64,000 nt of DNA from SIG588 sp045591985 (GCA_045591985.1 JAZNTV010000008.1:1-64000); one strand, 5' to 3'; positions 1 to 10,004 are shown, counted from the stretch's first letter. Made by a program: numbers and translations. The notes: generated by a model from the letters alone, not told the origin.

Positions 1-17
1 CCCCTTTTTACATATAC

Positions 18-53
18 AAAAACGGCCCCCACCGTCGGTTGTGTCCCGTTTTT
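18..53 (-). terminator. Rho-independent terminator of the ABC exporter gene
   Basis: An inverted repeat (AAAAACGG / CCGTTTTT, arms 18-25 and 46-53) lies just past the minus-strand stop codon at 58. Read on the minus strand it ends in a T run, as expected for an intrinsic terminator. Confidence 0.6.
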
Positions 54-57
54 CTGC

Positions 58-3048
58 TTATTCGGTACGAAGCGCCACAACAGGATCCTTCTTCGCCGCG
101 CTGCGAGAAGGAATGATACCGGCGATCAAGGTCAGCAACACGCTGATACCTACCAAGATCAAGGCGGCAACCGGGGGCAATACCGCACGCAGGGCGGCAA
201 TACCCGTCACATAATTCAAGATCAGATTAATGGGAATACACAAAAGATACGTCACGCCGATACCAAGCACACCCGCCGCAAAGCCGACGATCATCGTCTC
301 TGCATTGAACATGCTCGACACGTCACGCTTGGAGGCACCGATCGCACGCAGAATACCGATCTCCTTCGTACGTTCCTGCACCGAAATGAGGGTGATGACA
401 CCGATCATAATAGAGGATACGATCAACGAGATCGCCACAAACGCGATCAGCACATAGGTGATGGCATTGATGATGGTGGTGATAGAAGACATCATCAAAC
501 CGATGTAGTCGGTATAGCGTATCTTATGCACCTCATCCACCGTCTTATTGTAATCGGCAATCGCTTCTTCGATAATATCCTTATTTTCAAAGGAGGAGGC
601 ATACAGGTTGATGGTGGCGGGAGATTCCAGATCCAAATACCCCATCGCTACCAAAATATCCTCGTAGGTGGTATCCGAAAATTCCATCAATTCATCGTAA
701 TATACCGCGCACTGCTCTGCTGTCAGCGTCGGCAACGTAAATTCCAGCGCACCGATCAACTCCGTTTCCGACAGGGTGCTCATCTGTTCACGGACGTTTT
801 CGGCATATTGCGCTTTGATCTGTTCGGTAAAGGATTTCGCAACCAAAGCATTCAGTTCTTCATCCGACATGGCCGCAAGATAGGCGGCGATCTCCTCCGC
901 ACTAACACCCATCTGATCCGAAAGACCTTCTTTCAACATGTTTTCAAGCATCTCACGAGTCATGTTGCCGAGCGCGGCCTCCAACTGCTGTTGCACAAAC
1001 TCCGCCGACGGGATCGACTGCATCGCCACATACAGCGCCGCCTTTTCCGCATTGGTCATATCGGCAATGTAGGCACGGAAATCCGCCTCTTTTTGTTCGT
1101 TTGTCAAGTTACCCGTATTGGATTTGAAAGGTAGACCGGTCAGCACGTCTTTGTGCGGCGAAGCCAGCTGGGCCGCAATGACATCCGACCCTTCCGCTTT
1201 TTCGATCAAATACTCGGTCAGCAGATGCGTATAGGCAATACTGCCGGTCAACATCGCCGTGTCGCTGTCCTTTTTCGGGCGGATGATACCCGTTACCTTC
1301 AACGGCATTGCGGTATCGTAGAGATAGCGCAATCCCGCCTCGGTATCGCGCAAATCGGTATATCGGCCCTGTGTCTCATCCCACACATAACAGTCGGCAG
1401 ACAAAATCGTCTTATAGCTTCTTCCGACGATCTCTTCAAATGTCCAGCGATTGTCTTTCGATTCGAGTATTGTGCCATCCATGCTCGCGTTGATCAATGC
1501 GGCCATTTCCTCTTCCGGTAAAAGCCCCAACGCGTATAACGTCACGTCATCGAGTTCGTTGTTTTCATCTACAACCAACACGATCTCGTCATGGGCACTC
1601 GGCCAATTGCCATACACGGTCTCATACTGTTCAAACAACAGGTCATTCACTACCGAACCGTCCTTACCGGGGAGCAATTCCTGCCACAATCCGGTGGACA
1701 TCGTACTCATCGACATCATCGGTGATGCCGAACTCAGCGACGACATCGCCGACATATCCACACCCATATAGGTAATGAGCAGTTCGGTGAGGATCTCTTC
1801 GGTATCTGCCCGCAAAATGGCACCGTCTACGTTTTCGGTGTAGATCAGCATATCCAGATCGTAGCCGTATTGTACACCGTTTACCGCCTCATACAGCGGC
1901 GACTCGGTGTTTTTCAGCTCCTTTTCCAAGAACTCGCGGAAAGATTTCAGATCGTTTTCGGTCTCTTCCAATGAGTTCATGGCATTGACCATATCGTAAA
2001 GCGCCGATTTCTTATACACCGCATCGTCGGTGTGAGTTACTTCATCGCTTTGAATGTTCATAAACGCTTCCATTAAGGTGGTAAGTTCCACCGTGGTGGC
2101 TTCGAGCGTTAGCGGATAGGCCGAAAGGGTGCTTTCCTGCACCGCATCGATATAGGCTGTGGTTCCCTGTGAAACCGACAAGATCAACGCAATACCGATA
2201 ATACCGATAGAGCCCGCAAACGCCGTCAGTGTGGTGCGACCCTTTTTGGTGAACAGATTTTTCAGCGACAACATGAAGGAAGTACCGAAGGACATCGACG
2301 GCTTTTTCTCCTTCTTTTGGGAAACGGGCGCAACAGCGTACGATTCGTCGGTTGCCGCGATCTCCTCGGCCGAAAGGGGGCGGGAATCGTCGGTAATCAC
2401 ACCGTCCAGCATGCGGATGATACGCGAGGAATATTGCTCGGCCAGATCGGGATTGTGCGTCACCATAACGATCAAGCGATCGTGAGAAATGGCTTTCAGG
2501 ATCTCCATCACCTGCACACTGGTTTCGGTATCCAACGCGCCCGTAGGTTCGTCAGCCAGAATGATGTCGGGATCGTTCACCAATGCACGCGCGATCGCCA
2601 CACGTTGCATCTGGCCGCCCGACATTTCACTCGGGCGCTTTTTAAGCTGGTCGCCGAGCCCCACGTCTTCGAGCGCTTTCTTGGCGCGGGCGCGGCGCTC
2701 TGTCTTAGATACGCCCGACAACGTCAGCGCCAACTCCACATTTTGCAACACCGTCTGATGCGGAATCAGATTATAACTTTGGAACACAAAGCCGACCGAA
2801 TGGTTGCGATACGCATCCCAGTCGCGATCTTTAAACTCTTTGGTCGAACGCCCGTTGATAATAAGATCCCCTTCGGTATACCCATCGAGGCCGCCGATAA
2901 TATTCAGCATCGTGGTCTTTCCGCACCCCGACGGGCCGAGAATCGACACAAATTCCGCCCGACGGAATCGCAGATCGATCCCCTTCAGCGCTTCTACCTT
3001 CCCGTTACCTGCGGGATACTCCTTTTTTATATGACAAAGTTGCAACAT
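58..3048 (-). CDS. ABC transporter, fused ATPase-FtsX-type permease
   Basis: This 996-residue membrane protein joins an ABC ATPase to a MacB/FtsX-type permease. Residues about 1-230 are a LolD/MacB-like ATPase with Walker A GPSGCGKTT, signature MSGGQMQR, Walker B DIILADEPTGALD and an H-loop histidine. A first membrane helix follows near residue 275, then about 550 residues predicted outside the membrane, then three C-terminal helices ending in the FtsX motif region (ERTKEIGILRAIGAS). Such proteins act as mechanotransmitters or export peptides, lipids or drugs; the substrate cannot be told here. I start at the ATG at 3048 because a GGGGG ribosome site precedes it; an in-frame TTG lies five codons upstream. 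It stands alone, divergent from a GH3 gene. Confidence 0.85.
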   Translation of the reverse strand: MLQLCHIKKEYPAGNGKVEALKGIDLRFRRAEFVSILGPSGCGKTTMLNIIGGLDGYTEGDLIINGRSTKEFKDRDWDAYRNHSVGFVFQSYNLIPHQTVLQNVELALTLSGVSKTERRARAKKALEDVGLGDQLKKRPSEMSGGQMQRVAIARALVNDPDIILADEPTGALDTETSVQVMEILKAISHDRLIVMVTHNPDLAEQYSSRIIRMLDGVITDDSRPLSAEEIAATDESYAVAPVSQKKEKKPSMSFGTSFMLSLKNLFTKKGRTTLTAFAGSIGIIGIALILSVSQGTTAYIDAVQESTLSAYPLTLEATTVELTTLMEAFMNIQSDEVTHTDDAVYKKSALYDMVNAMNSLEETENDLKSFREFLEKELKNTESPLYEAVNGVQYGYDLDMLIYTENVDGAILRADTEEILTELLITYMGVDMSAMSSLSSASPMMSMSTMSTGLWQELLPGKDGSVVNDLLFEQYETVYGNWPSAHDEIVLVVDENNELDDVTLYALGLLPEEEMAALINASMDGTILESKDNRWTFEEIVGRSYKTILSADCYVWDETQGRYTDLRDTEAGLRYLYDTAMPLKVTGIIRPKKDSDTAMLTGSIAYTHLLTEYLIEKAEGSDVIAAQLASPHKDVLTGLPFKSNTGNLTNEQKEADFRAYIADMTNAEKAALYVAMQSIPSAEFVQQQLEAALGNMTREMLENMLKEGLSDQMGVSAEEIAAYLAAMSDEELNALVAKSFTEQIKAQYAENVREQMSTLSETELIGALEFTLPTLTAEQCAVYYDELMEFSDTTYEDILVAMGYLDLESPATINLYASSFENKDIIEEAIADYNKTVDEVHKIRYTDYIGLMMSSITTIINAITYVLIAFVAISLIVSSIMIGVITLISVQERTKEIGILRAIGASKRDVSSMFNAETMIVGFAAGVLGIGVTYLLCIPINLILNYVTGIAALRAVLPPVAALILVGISVLLTLIAGIIPSRSAAKKDPVVALRTE

Positions 3049-3177
3049 GAACAATACCCCCAATGTTAATACATCTCATTGTAGCATACCACATTTTTCC
3101 GTCTGTTACACAGTTGCGGCGGTTTTATGAACATTTTATGAACAAAAAGATGTCCGAACACATCACAAATTTTTGTG

Positions 3178-3206
3178 TTTACATCGTCTTTTGGTCGTGG
3201 TATACT
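3178..3206 (+). promoter_or_regulatory. Sigma-A-type promoter of the GH3 gene
   Basis: TTTACA (3178-3183), a 17-bp spacer and TATACT (3201-3206) precede the GH3 start codon by 18 bp, leaving a short leader with a GAGGTGAT ribosome site. Confidence 0.65.
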
Positions 3207-3224
3207 GCCTGTGAGGTGATATCT

Positions 3225-5096
3225 ATGACGTTTGAAGAGCGCGCCAAAGCCCTGGTATCTCAAATGACCTTGGCTGAAAAATTAGCCCAAATGGTATACG
3301 ACGCCCCTGCCATTGAACGATTGGGGGTCCCCGCCTATAACTGGTGGAACGAGTGCTTACACGGAGTAGCTCGCGCGGGCACCGCCACCGTGTTTCCGCA
3401 AGCTATCGGCATGGCGGCATCGTTCGACAAAGAATTGCTACACACCGTTGCCGTCGCCGTTTCGGACGAAGCACGCGCCAAATATAACCAATATAAGACC
3501 TTCGGTTACACAGGAAAATATCAAGGACTGACCTATTGGTCGCCCAATATCAATATTTTCCGCGATCCGCGTTGGGGTCGCGGCCACGAAACCTACGGCG
3601 AAGATCCGTATCTTACCGCCCAAATGGCCACCGCTTTTATCACCGGTTTGCAAGGGAACGGCAAATATCGTAAAATCGATGCCACGATCAAACACTTTGC
3701 CGCCCACAGCGGTCCTGAAGCGGGACGCCACGGGTTCAATTCCGTTGTCAGCGAAAAAGACTTGCGCGAAACCTACTTATGGGCCTTTCGCTATTGCATT
3801 GAACACGCCAAACCTTCCGCTGTTATGGGCGCTTACAATCGGTTGAACGGGGAACCGTGTTGCGCCTCCCCCACACTGCTCGGTCAAATTCTTTACGGTG
3901 AGTTTGGTTTTGACGGATATGTGGTGTCGGATTGCGGGGCGATCTGCGATATAAACAACCATCACAAAGTAACCGCTAACGAAGCGGAAAGTGCGGCATT
4001 GGCGGTTAACAACGGCTGTCAACTCAACTGCGGATCGGCATACAAATGGTTGAAGACCGCCGTGGCACTCGGCCTTATCGACGAAGATACCGTCACAGCG
4101 GCAGTCGAACGGTTGTTTACCGCACGTTTCCGACTCGGTATGTTCGATACCGATTGCGAATACGATGCCATCCCTTACGATGTGGTGGAGTGTGAAACCC
4201 ATCGCACACTGAATCGGCGCATGGCACAAGAAAGCCTTGTGTTGCTGAAAAACGACGGTATTCTCCCGTTGAAAGAGGTGAAAACCATCGCGGTCATCGG
4301 CCCCAATGCCGACGATAGATCCGTTTTGCTCGGCAACTACAACGGCACACCCTCGCGGTACAGCACCCTGTTGCGCGGTATTCAAGACGGCAGTGACGCC
4401 CGCCTATTGTACGCCGTCGGTTGTGACATTTGGGAAAACACGGAAGACGGCGGTAAAATCCTGAACGAAGCGATCCTGGCAGCATGCAACGCCGATGTGG
4501 CCGTGGTGTGTGTAGGACTCAATCCGAAAATGGAAGGCGAAGAAGGCGACGCCTACAACGCCGACATGAGCGGCGACCGCGCCACACTCGACCTTCCCCA
4601 CCCGCAACGGGAGTTGATCGAAGCCGTGGTGGGCACCGGTAAACCTGTAGTTCTCGTAAATGTCAGCGGCAGTGCCGTCGACCTCTCCTTTGCCAAAGAG
4701 CATTGTGCCGCCGTTATCCAGTGTTTCTATCCCGGCGCGGAAGGCGGCAACGCGGTCGCCGACGTGCTGTTCGGCAAGGTCTCCCCGTCCGGCCGTTTAC
4801 CGGTCACCTTCTATCGTTCGGTCGATGATCTCCCGCCGTTTGAAGATTACTCCATGGAAAACCGCACTTACAAATTCTTTAAAGGCGAACCCGTCTTCCC
4901 CTTCGGTCACGGTCTCACTTATTCGGATATCCGTGAAGAATGGACAGACGAACGCACCGTCACACTCGAAAACCGCGGCGGGTACGATGTCAACTATACC
5001 GTGTTACGCTTCGAGTATATTCCGCACAAAAACCTTTGCGGATTTCAAAAAGTGTTCATACGACCCGGCGAAACCAAAACCGTTCACTTCACATAA
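3225..5096 (+). CDS. Glycoside hydrolase family 3 (beta-glucosidase/xylosidase-like)
   Basis: The 623-residue product is a GH3 enzyme that should hydrolyse terminal beta-linked sugars from oligosaccharides. The N-terminal barrel carries the substrate-binding KHFAAHSGPE segment near residue 156 and the nucleophile motif GYVVSD, with the catalytic aspartate at about residue 236. The C-terminal alpha/beta sandwich (VIGPNADD near 360) and a short fibronectin-III-like end (FGHGLTYSD onward) follow. The end is shorter than in most GH3 enzymes, stopping at the GETKTVHF strand. No signal peptide is seen, so it is probably cytoplasmic. The ATG at 3225 is chosen for its promoter and ribosome site; the reading frame is open further upstream but without either. 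Sugar specificity cannot be assigned. Confidence 0.9.
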   Translation: MTFEERAKALVSQMTLAEKLAQMVYDAPAIERLGVPAYNWWNECLHGVARAGTATVFPQAIGMAASFDKELLHTVAVAVSDEARAKYNQYKTFGYTGKYQGLTYWSPNINIFRDPRWGRGHETYGEDPYLTAQMATAFITGLQGNGKYRKIDATIKHFAAHSGPEAGRHGFNSVVSEKDLRETYLWAFRYCIEHAKPSAVMGAYNRLNGEPCCASPTLLGQILYGEFGFDGYVVSDCGAICDINNHHKVTANEAESAALAVNNGCQLNCGSAYKWLKTAVALGLIDEDTVTAAVERLFTARFRLGMFDTDCEYDAIPYDVVECETHRTLNRRMAQESLVLLKNDGILPLKEVKTIAVIGPNADDRSVLLGNYNGTPSRYSTLLRGIQDGSDARLLYAVGCDIWENTEDGGKILNEAILAACNADVAVVCVGLNPKMEGEEGDAYNADMSGDRATLDLPHPQRELIEAVVGTGKPVVLVNVSGSAVDLSFAKEHCAAVIQCFYPGAEGGNAVADVLFGKVSPSGRLPVTFYRSVDDLPPFEDYSMENRTYKFFKGEPVFPFGHGLTYSDIREEWTDERTVTLENRGGYDVNYTVLRFEYIPHKNLCGFQKVFIRPGETKTVHFT

Positions 5097-5099
5097 ATT

Positions 5100-5131
5100 A
5101 AAGGCCCTTGTGATCGCTCACAAGGGCCTTT
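5100..5131. terminator. Bidirectional terminator between convergent genes
   Basis: A perfect 14-bp stem (AAAGGCCCTTGTGA) with a TCGC loop separates the GH3 gene from the convergent WbsX-like gene. Confidence 0.8.
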
Positions 5132-5134
5132 GGC

Positions 5135-6247
5135 TTATGATCCCGAAAACACGTCGCGCACCGCATCAAGATAGCCGTAGCCATACAGATCGTCGGGTTC
5201 AAGATAACTCGTTTCGGTCCATTCGTTCCAGCTGTTGATCGTTACCATCGACAGTTGGTGTTCTTCACAAAACGCTTTGGCTTTTTGTAAAGCGGTTTTA
5301 AAGTGTTCGGGCGTGTTGTTCTTCACCACACCGGGACGGAAACACGAAAAGCGCGGATTGTTATCCCAGCCGATCGACACATGCGGAAAATACGGCACGG
5401 GATACTCCCTCGTTACCGTCACCCATTCCTTCTCCATATCGGGAATGATCTCGGTATAATCGCGGTCGATATCGGCAAAATGCGCCATCTGATAATGAGT
5501 GAGCGAATCGAATCCGATCTCTTTTGCAAGTTCGGGAGTCACAGGACGGGCGCCGCCGTCGAACCCCGACAAATTGAGGGTAAGTTCACCCCATTTGATC
5601 ATCTGTACGTGTACACCGGGAAGGCCGGCGGCTTTTGCCTCTTCCTGTAACCAGCGAAGATTCTCCTTCACCTTTTCAATACCGCCGAGACCATTGATAA
5701 AATTCTCCAGATCATAGATGCTGACAACGGGTTTTCCGTCAATCATATAATAGTTTTCGCGGGTAAAATACTGCGCGATCCAACGTTTGGCAATGGTATG
5801 GAATTGCGCTTCGGTCGCCTTGCCGAGCCATACGTAATCGCCGTCACTGCTGCTGAGATCGTAGTTCCACGTTTGACCCGCATCGTGATTCGCCCACATG
5901 ATGTAGAACTTCATTTTGTGGTTGTTTTTTGCTTTTAAGAACCCATCGTTCAGGCAATTTTCCAAAAACGGACGATCGTCGTACCAATACCAATCGTAAA
6001 TAAAGGTGTTTACACCGTGCGAAACCGCTTCTTCGATCTGCATCTCCATCACCTCGGGGTCGGCTTCGTCCTGATACCCCCACAACGGTTGGCGATTCCA
6101 AACATAATTGTATTCGGGTTTGATGTGCTCGCGTTTTACCGTCTGCCATTCGCCGATGCCGTCTGCCCAAAAAATACGGGTGCGCAGTTCCTTGCCCGTG
6201 TAGGCAGGCCAGACATACGCCGCCACGTCAATGTTTTGTTTTCCCAT
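5135..6247 (-). CDS. WbsX-like / GH99-like glycan-processing protein
   Basis: The 370-residue product resembles proteins annotated as glycosyltransferase WbsX or GH99-like-domain proteins. Typical features are an opening VAAYVWPAYTG, then RQPLWGYQDEADPEVME, the segment GVNTFIYDWYWYDDRPFLENCL, and the C-terminal VTINSWNEWTETSYLEPD stretch. The family is linked to polysaccharide or O-antigen loci, but its chemistry is not settled. The ATG at 6247 has a good upstream ribosome site; the longer open frame upstream only shadows the nitroreductase gene. It is the last gene of a four-gene minus-strand operon starting near 7902. Confidence 0.75.
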   Translation of the reverse strand: MGKQNIDVAAYVWPAYTGKELRTRIFWADGIGEWQTVKREHIKPEYNYVWNRQPLWGYQDEADPEVMEMQIEEAVSHGVNTFIYDWYWYDDRPFLENCLNDGFLKAKNNHKMKFYIMWANHDAGQTWNYDLSSSDGDYVWLGKATEAQFHTIAKRWIAQYFTRENYYMIDGKPVVSIYDLENFINGLGGIEKVKENLRWLQEEAKAAGLPGVHVQMIKWGELTLNLSGFDGGARPVTPELAKEIGFDSLTHYQMAHFADIDRDYTEIIPDMEKEWVTVTREYPVPYFPHVSIGWDNNPRFSCFRPGVVKNNTPEHFKTALQKAKAFCEEHQLSMVTINSWNEWTETSYLEPDDLYGYGYLDAVRDVFSGS

Positions 6248-6255
6248 AGCCGTCC

Positions 6256-6789
6256 TCATTCCTCTTTGACACAGATCCATTCTTCTGCCGGTTTGCGTTT
6301 TTTCTCCCGCAACGGGTCGCCCGCTTTGGCGTAACCGAGAGTGATGACCAAACGCACGGGATGTGACAAACCGCATAACGTGCGAATTTTTTGATCGTCC
6401 AACCACCCTAAAATACAGGTGGAAAGACCCTGTTCGGTTGCCGCCGCGGTAATATACGCCGCCAGAATCCCGATATCGATCGAACGATAATCGTTGTTCT
6501 TCACACGCGCACCGACCGCCGCCGATTTGACGTATGCCTCTTCCGAAATCACGAGCATTACCGGGGCATCGGCGGCAAATTTGTTCATTCCCATCCCCAT
6601 AGTCGCCTTCGCCACCGCACGGGCACATGCGCCGTGACAAACGGTAATGCGGTACGGCTGACCGTTACATGCCGAAGGCGCCATGCGCGCCGCTTCCAGT
6701 ATGGCTGCGAGTTTTTCTTCTTCCACTGCGCGATCGGCCTCGTAGCTACGGCAGGATTGCCGCTTGTATATCAAATCCTGAAAATCCAT
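6256..6789 (-). CDS. Nitroreductase family protein
   Basis: This 177-residue protein belongs to the FMN-dependent nitroreductase superfamily, which uses NAD(P)H to reduce nitro compounds, quinones or flavins. The start DLIYKRQSCRSY is the family's flavin-binding N-terminal motif, followed by MAPSACNGQPYR. A later stretch AAATEQGLSTCILGW and a C-terminal LVITLGYAKAGD loop are also typical. It lies 2 bp after the SGNH hydrolase stop codon and 8 bp before the WbsX-like start, so it is cotranscribed. The physiological substrate is unknown. Confidence 0.85.
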   Translation of the reverse strand: MDFQDLIYKRQSCRSYEADRAVEEEKLAAILEAARMAPSACNGQPYRITVCHGACARAVAKATMGMGMNKFAADAPVMLVISEEAYVKSAAVGARVKNNDYRSIDIGILAAYITAAATEQGLSTCILGWLDDQKIRTLCGLSHPVRLVITLGYAKAGDPLREKKRKPAEEWICVKEE

Positions 6790-6791
6790 CC

Positions 6792-7448
6792 TTACAGTCC
6801 TTTCAAAAAAGCGGCGATCTTTTCCGCCAGGATCACGTGTCCCGCATCGTTCGGATGCAGTCCGTCGGGCACATACCGCTCTTTGATCACGGGCACTTCG
6901 GGCTGCATGCCGCTCGCGGCATACAGATCCAACACGGGCAACGAGTAATATTCCGCTACTTCGCGAATGATCTCCACATAGGTCTTAAGCGGTGCCACGT
7001 CCTGCGGCTTACCGCCGTCTCCGCGGAGAGAGAATTCATTGCAACGGTGCAAGGGAGTCAAGACCACGATCGGTTTATCGGGATATTTCGTGATGAGCGC
7101 CGTATACAGCGTGTGTAATGCACCGTAGAAAGTGAGCGGATCACGATCGCTCATCTCACCGAGCGGCGCATCGCCGTGGCCGTAATCGTTTGTACCACCG
7201 AACACCACCACGACATCGGCATCGGCTTCCATCTCGGCAGTACGTGTGACAAAATCACGATCCCAGCGCGGCTCAACCGACGGGGTATGCTGTTTGGCAA
7301 TACGCGTACCGCCGATGCCGTAGTTGCGGGAGATCACACCGTATTCCGCGGCCAAAAGATCGCTGAACTTTTTGCCGGGCGCAGACGTGCCGTGGCCTTC
7401 GGTGATGCTGTCACCTAAGAAATTGATTTTCTTACCTTGCAGTTCCAT
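6792..7448 (-). CDS. SGNH/GDSL-family hydrolase
   Basis: The 218-residue product is an SGNH hydrolase, an esterase or lipase fold often acting on acyl or acetyl groups of glycans. Block I is FLGDSITEGHGTS with the catalytic serine, block III is VFGGTNDYGHG with the oxyanion asparagine, and block V is DGLHPNDAGH with the catalytic Asp-His pair. No signal peptide is visible. The start overlaps the end of the GtrA-family gene by 17 bp, so translation is probably coupled. Next to GtrA and WbsX-like genes it may trim or modify a glycan, but that is inference. Confidence 0.88.
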   Translation of the reverse strand: MELQGKKINFLGDSITEGHGTSAPGKKFSDLLAAEYGVISRNYGIGGTRIAKQHTPSVEPRWDRDFVTRTAEMEADADVVVVFGGTNDYGHGDAPLGEMSDRDPLTFYGALHTLYTALITKYPDKPIVVLTPLHRCNEFSLRGDGGKPQDVAPLKTYVEIIREVAEYYSLPVLDLYAASGMQPEVPVIKERYVPDGLHPNDAGHVILAEKIAAFLKGL

Positions 7449-7902
7449 TGTCCTCTCTCTCCTTTTTGAAGATCACTAATTTGCTGAAAATATAATTCAA
7501 AATCAACACGATCACCTGTAAAAGAATCTTGCAGATATCGTGACCGTTCACCGTAACAAACGGCAATGCCAACGACCATGCACCAAAACCCAACAGATCA
7601 ATAGCAATGAACAATCCTGCCTCGGCAATCAGCAAAGACGCCACACGTGCACCGACAAAAGCAGGCAATTCCCGCCGTAATACGGCGGGTGCCCAACTCT
7701 TACTTTCGAACACCCACAGTTTGTTGGTGAAAAACGCCGTCATCACCGCCGCCGCCCACGCGACCACATTCCAAACGAGATATAACTGTGTACCAAACAC
7801 CAGTGTACAAAGTTTGTACACCACCAGATCCACAAGAGTGGTTAACGCGCCGAAAAAGATATACAGTATCATTTCCTTGTATTTACAAAACAACTGTTTC
7901 AT
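7432..7902 (-). CDS. GtrA-family membrane protein
   Basis: This 156-residue protein has four hydrophobic segments and the GtrA pattern YIFFGALTTLVDLVVYKL at the N-terminus. GtrA-family proteins are thought to move or support undecaprenyl-phosphate-linked sugars across the membrane during glycan modification. It is the first gene of the operon running to 5135, with a promoter at 7931-7960 and a GGAGG ribosome site. Its presence beside WbsX-like and SGNH genes supports a cell-surface glycan role, though substrates are unknown. Confidence 0.85.
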   Translation of the reverse strand: MKQLFCKYKEMILYIFFGALTTLVDLVVYKLCTLVFGTQLYLVWNVVAWAAAVMTAFFTNKLWVFESKSWAPAVLRRELPAFVGARVASLLIAEAGLFIAIDLLGFGAWSLALPFVTVNGHDICKILLQVIVLILNYIFSKLVIFKKEREDNGTAR

Positions 7903-7930
7903 ACGCTTCCTCCGTTATCATAGTGTTTTA

Positions 7931-7960
7931 AAGATACCACAAAACAAAAACGCTTGTCAA
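7931..7960 (-). promoter_or_regulatory. Promoter of the gtrA-SGNH-nitroreductase-WbsX operon
   Basis: On the minus strand TTGACA (7955-7960), an 18-bp spacer and TATCTT (7931-7936) precede the GtrA-family start at 7902. Confidence 0.65.
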
Positions 7961-7977
7961 CAGTATGGGCAAAATAA

Positions 7978-7999
7978 AACGAGGGGTTTCCCCCTCGTT
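7978..7999 (-). terminator. Terminator overlapping the feoB stop codon
   Basis: A 9-bp GC-rich stem (AACGAGGGG and its complement) with a short loop spans the feoB TAA stop codon; on the minus strand a TTTTATTTT tract follows. Confidence 0.75.
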
Positions 8000-10004
8000 A
8001 AAAAAGAGCCGTAACCATGCGGCTGAATAAGCAAAGCAACACGCCAACCGCCGTCGGCAGTAAAACGGAAAGCGCCGTCCACTTCACACTGCGTGTTTCT
8101 TTCCATACAGTAAGACAAGTCGTGGAACACGGCCAATGAAAAAGTGTAAACAACAACACACACCACACAGTAAGCGGCGTCCAGCCGTTTTGAAACAAAA
8201 TGCCGCTCATCACCGCTGTGCTCGTTTCGCTGAGAGTGCTTCCTGCTGTGTAGATCATAAGTAAGATCGGCATGACGATCTCGTTGGCGGGAAACCCCAA
8301 CAGAAAAGCAAGCAGGATGGCACCGTCCATGCCGAGCAAGCCTCCGATCGGTTCCAAGAAGTCGGCACACAACCGTATCAGCGGCACACCGCCTGTCGTT
8401 ACATTGGCAAGCAACCAAATCACTACACCGGCGGGCGCTGCCACCGCTGCCGCCCTTCCAAGCACGAACACCGTGCGATCGAGCACCGAACGTACAAGCA
8501 CCTGCCCCACACGCGGCATACGATACGGCGGCAATTCCAACACAAAAGCAGACGGCATTCCGCGTAACCACGTAGCCGACAACAGACGCGAAACGAGCAA
8601 GGTCATCCCTATACCGAGCAACACGGTTGCCGCCAACACCGCCGCCGCCCGCCATGACGAAGCGCAAGTTCCCGCAAACAGCAACGGCGTGAGCGCAATC
8701 AACAGCGGAAAGCGCCCGTTACACGGTACCATGCTGTTGGTCACCGTTGCAATGATCCGCTCACGCGGGGAATCCATAATGCGACAACCCGTCACCCCCA
8801 CAGCGTTACACCCGAGTCCCATACACATGGTAAGTCCCTGTTTACCGCAAGTACAGGCACGCTGAAATCCGCGGTCGAGCGTAAACGCGACACGCGGCAA
8901 ATAGCCGATGTCTTCAAGCAACGTAAACAGCGGAAAAAAGATCGCCATCGGCGGCAACATCACCGCCACTACCCATGAAAGCACACCATAGGCACCGTCC
9001 ACCACTATCGATTGCAACCACCACGGCGCACCGCATACCGTACACAAGGCAGTTAATCCGACACGCCCCCAACCAAACAAGCGGGAAAGCCAATTCGACA
9101 AACCGTTTGCCCCGCACACCGTAAACCACAGCAATACACACAGCATTCCGAGCATAACGGGGATTCCCGTAAAACGCCCCGTAAGAATACGGTCCACACG
9201 CCTGTCGCGTGTGGCCGCCTTGGGATTGCCGTATTCCACCACCGCATCACACAGCGCTTCGGCGTGTAACACCACACAAGCCGCCATCGCCTGTCCCAAC
9301 CGTTCGCGAGGAAGACCTTCCGACTCGGCCGCTTCATATGCCGCCTCCCGTTCTTCCGACGGTATGCCGAGCGCCACCGCGTCGTGGGGGTATGCAAGCA
9401 CACGCCGTGCCACCGATTCGTCCGCCGAAATGCAAGCCGTTGCCGCTCGAATGGGGACGGTATAGCGAACGGGACACGGCACGGGCGGTATGGCCAACAC
9501 GCGTTGCACTGCCGAAAGCAGCGAATCCAACCCCCGTTTGTCCCGCGCACTGGTAGCCACGACCGGCACACCCAACTCCGCTTCCAATTGTTGTGTATCC
9601 ACGCGGATCCCCTTGGCAGCCGCTTCATCCATCAAGTTTACACACACTACCGTGCGCGGCTGTATTTCGATCACTTGCAACGCCAAAATCAAACTCCGGG
9701 AAAGACAGGTGGCATCGCACACCGCAATCACGGCATCGGGCGCTTGGTCGTACAAATACGCCCGTGTTACCGCCTCTTCTTCCGACCGTGCCGCCAAAGA
9801 ATAGGTTCCCGGCAAATCCACCATGCGCCAACTGCCTTTTTCATGCCGACAGACCCCCTCGGCTGCGCTCACTGTTTTGCCGGTCCAGTTACCGGTATGT
9901 TGTCGCAAACCTGTCAAAGCATTAAACACGGTACTTTTCCCTACATTGGGATTTCCCACCAATGCCACGGTTGCAGATATCTCTCGTTTCGGTGTGCGCT
10001 TCAT
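7998..10004 (-). CDS. feoB: Ferrous iron transporter FeoB
   Basis: FeoB (668 residues) imports Fe2+ across the cytoplasmic membrane under anaerobic or reducing conditions. The N-terminal G domain shows G1 GNPNVGKST, the switch HTGNWTGKTV, G3 DLPGTYSL and G4 NLMDEA. The rest is a polytopic membrane domain with two gate-like regions (for example LPPMAIFFPLFTLLEDIGYLPR and GCNAVGVTGCRIMDSPRER). The ATG at 10004 overlaps the feoA stop as ATGA, so the genes are translationally coupled. Upstream open frame on the same phase only shadows feoA. A terminator overlaps the stop codon. No FeoC gene is adjacent. Confidence 0.96.
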   Translation of the reverse strand: MKRTPKREISATVALVGNPNVGKSTVFNALTGLRQHTGNWTGKTVSAAEGVCRHEKGSWRMVDLPGTYSLAARSEEEAVTRAYLYDQAPDAVIAVCDATCLSRSLILALQVIEIQPRTVVCVNLMDEAAAKGIRVDTQQLEAELGVPVVATSARDKRGLDSLLSAVQRVLAIPPVPCPVRYTVPIRAATACISADESVARRVLAYPHDAVALGIPSEEREAAYEAAESEGLPRERLGQAMAACVVLHAEALCDAVVEYGNPKAATRDRRVDRILTGRFTGIPVMLGMLCVLLWFTVCGANGLSNWLSRLFGWGRVGLTALCTVCGAPWWLQSIVVDGAYGVLSWVVAVMLPPMAIFFPLFTLLEDIGYLPRVAFTLDRGFQRACTCGKQGLTMCMGLGCNAVGVTGCRIMDSPRERIIATVTNSMVPCNGRFPLLIALTPLLFAGTCASSWRAAAVLAATVLLGIGMTLLVSRLLSATWLRGMPSAFVLELPPYRMPRVGQVLVRSVLDRTVFVLGRAAAVAAPAGVVIWLLANVTTGGVPLIRLCADFLEPIGGLLGMDGAILLAFLLGFPANEIVMPILLMIYTAGSTLSETSTAVMSGILFQNGWTPLTVWCVLLFTLFHWPCSTTCLTVWKETRSVKWTALSVLLPTAVGVLLCLFSRMVTALF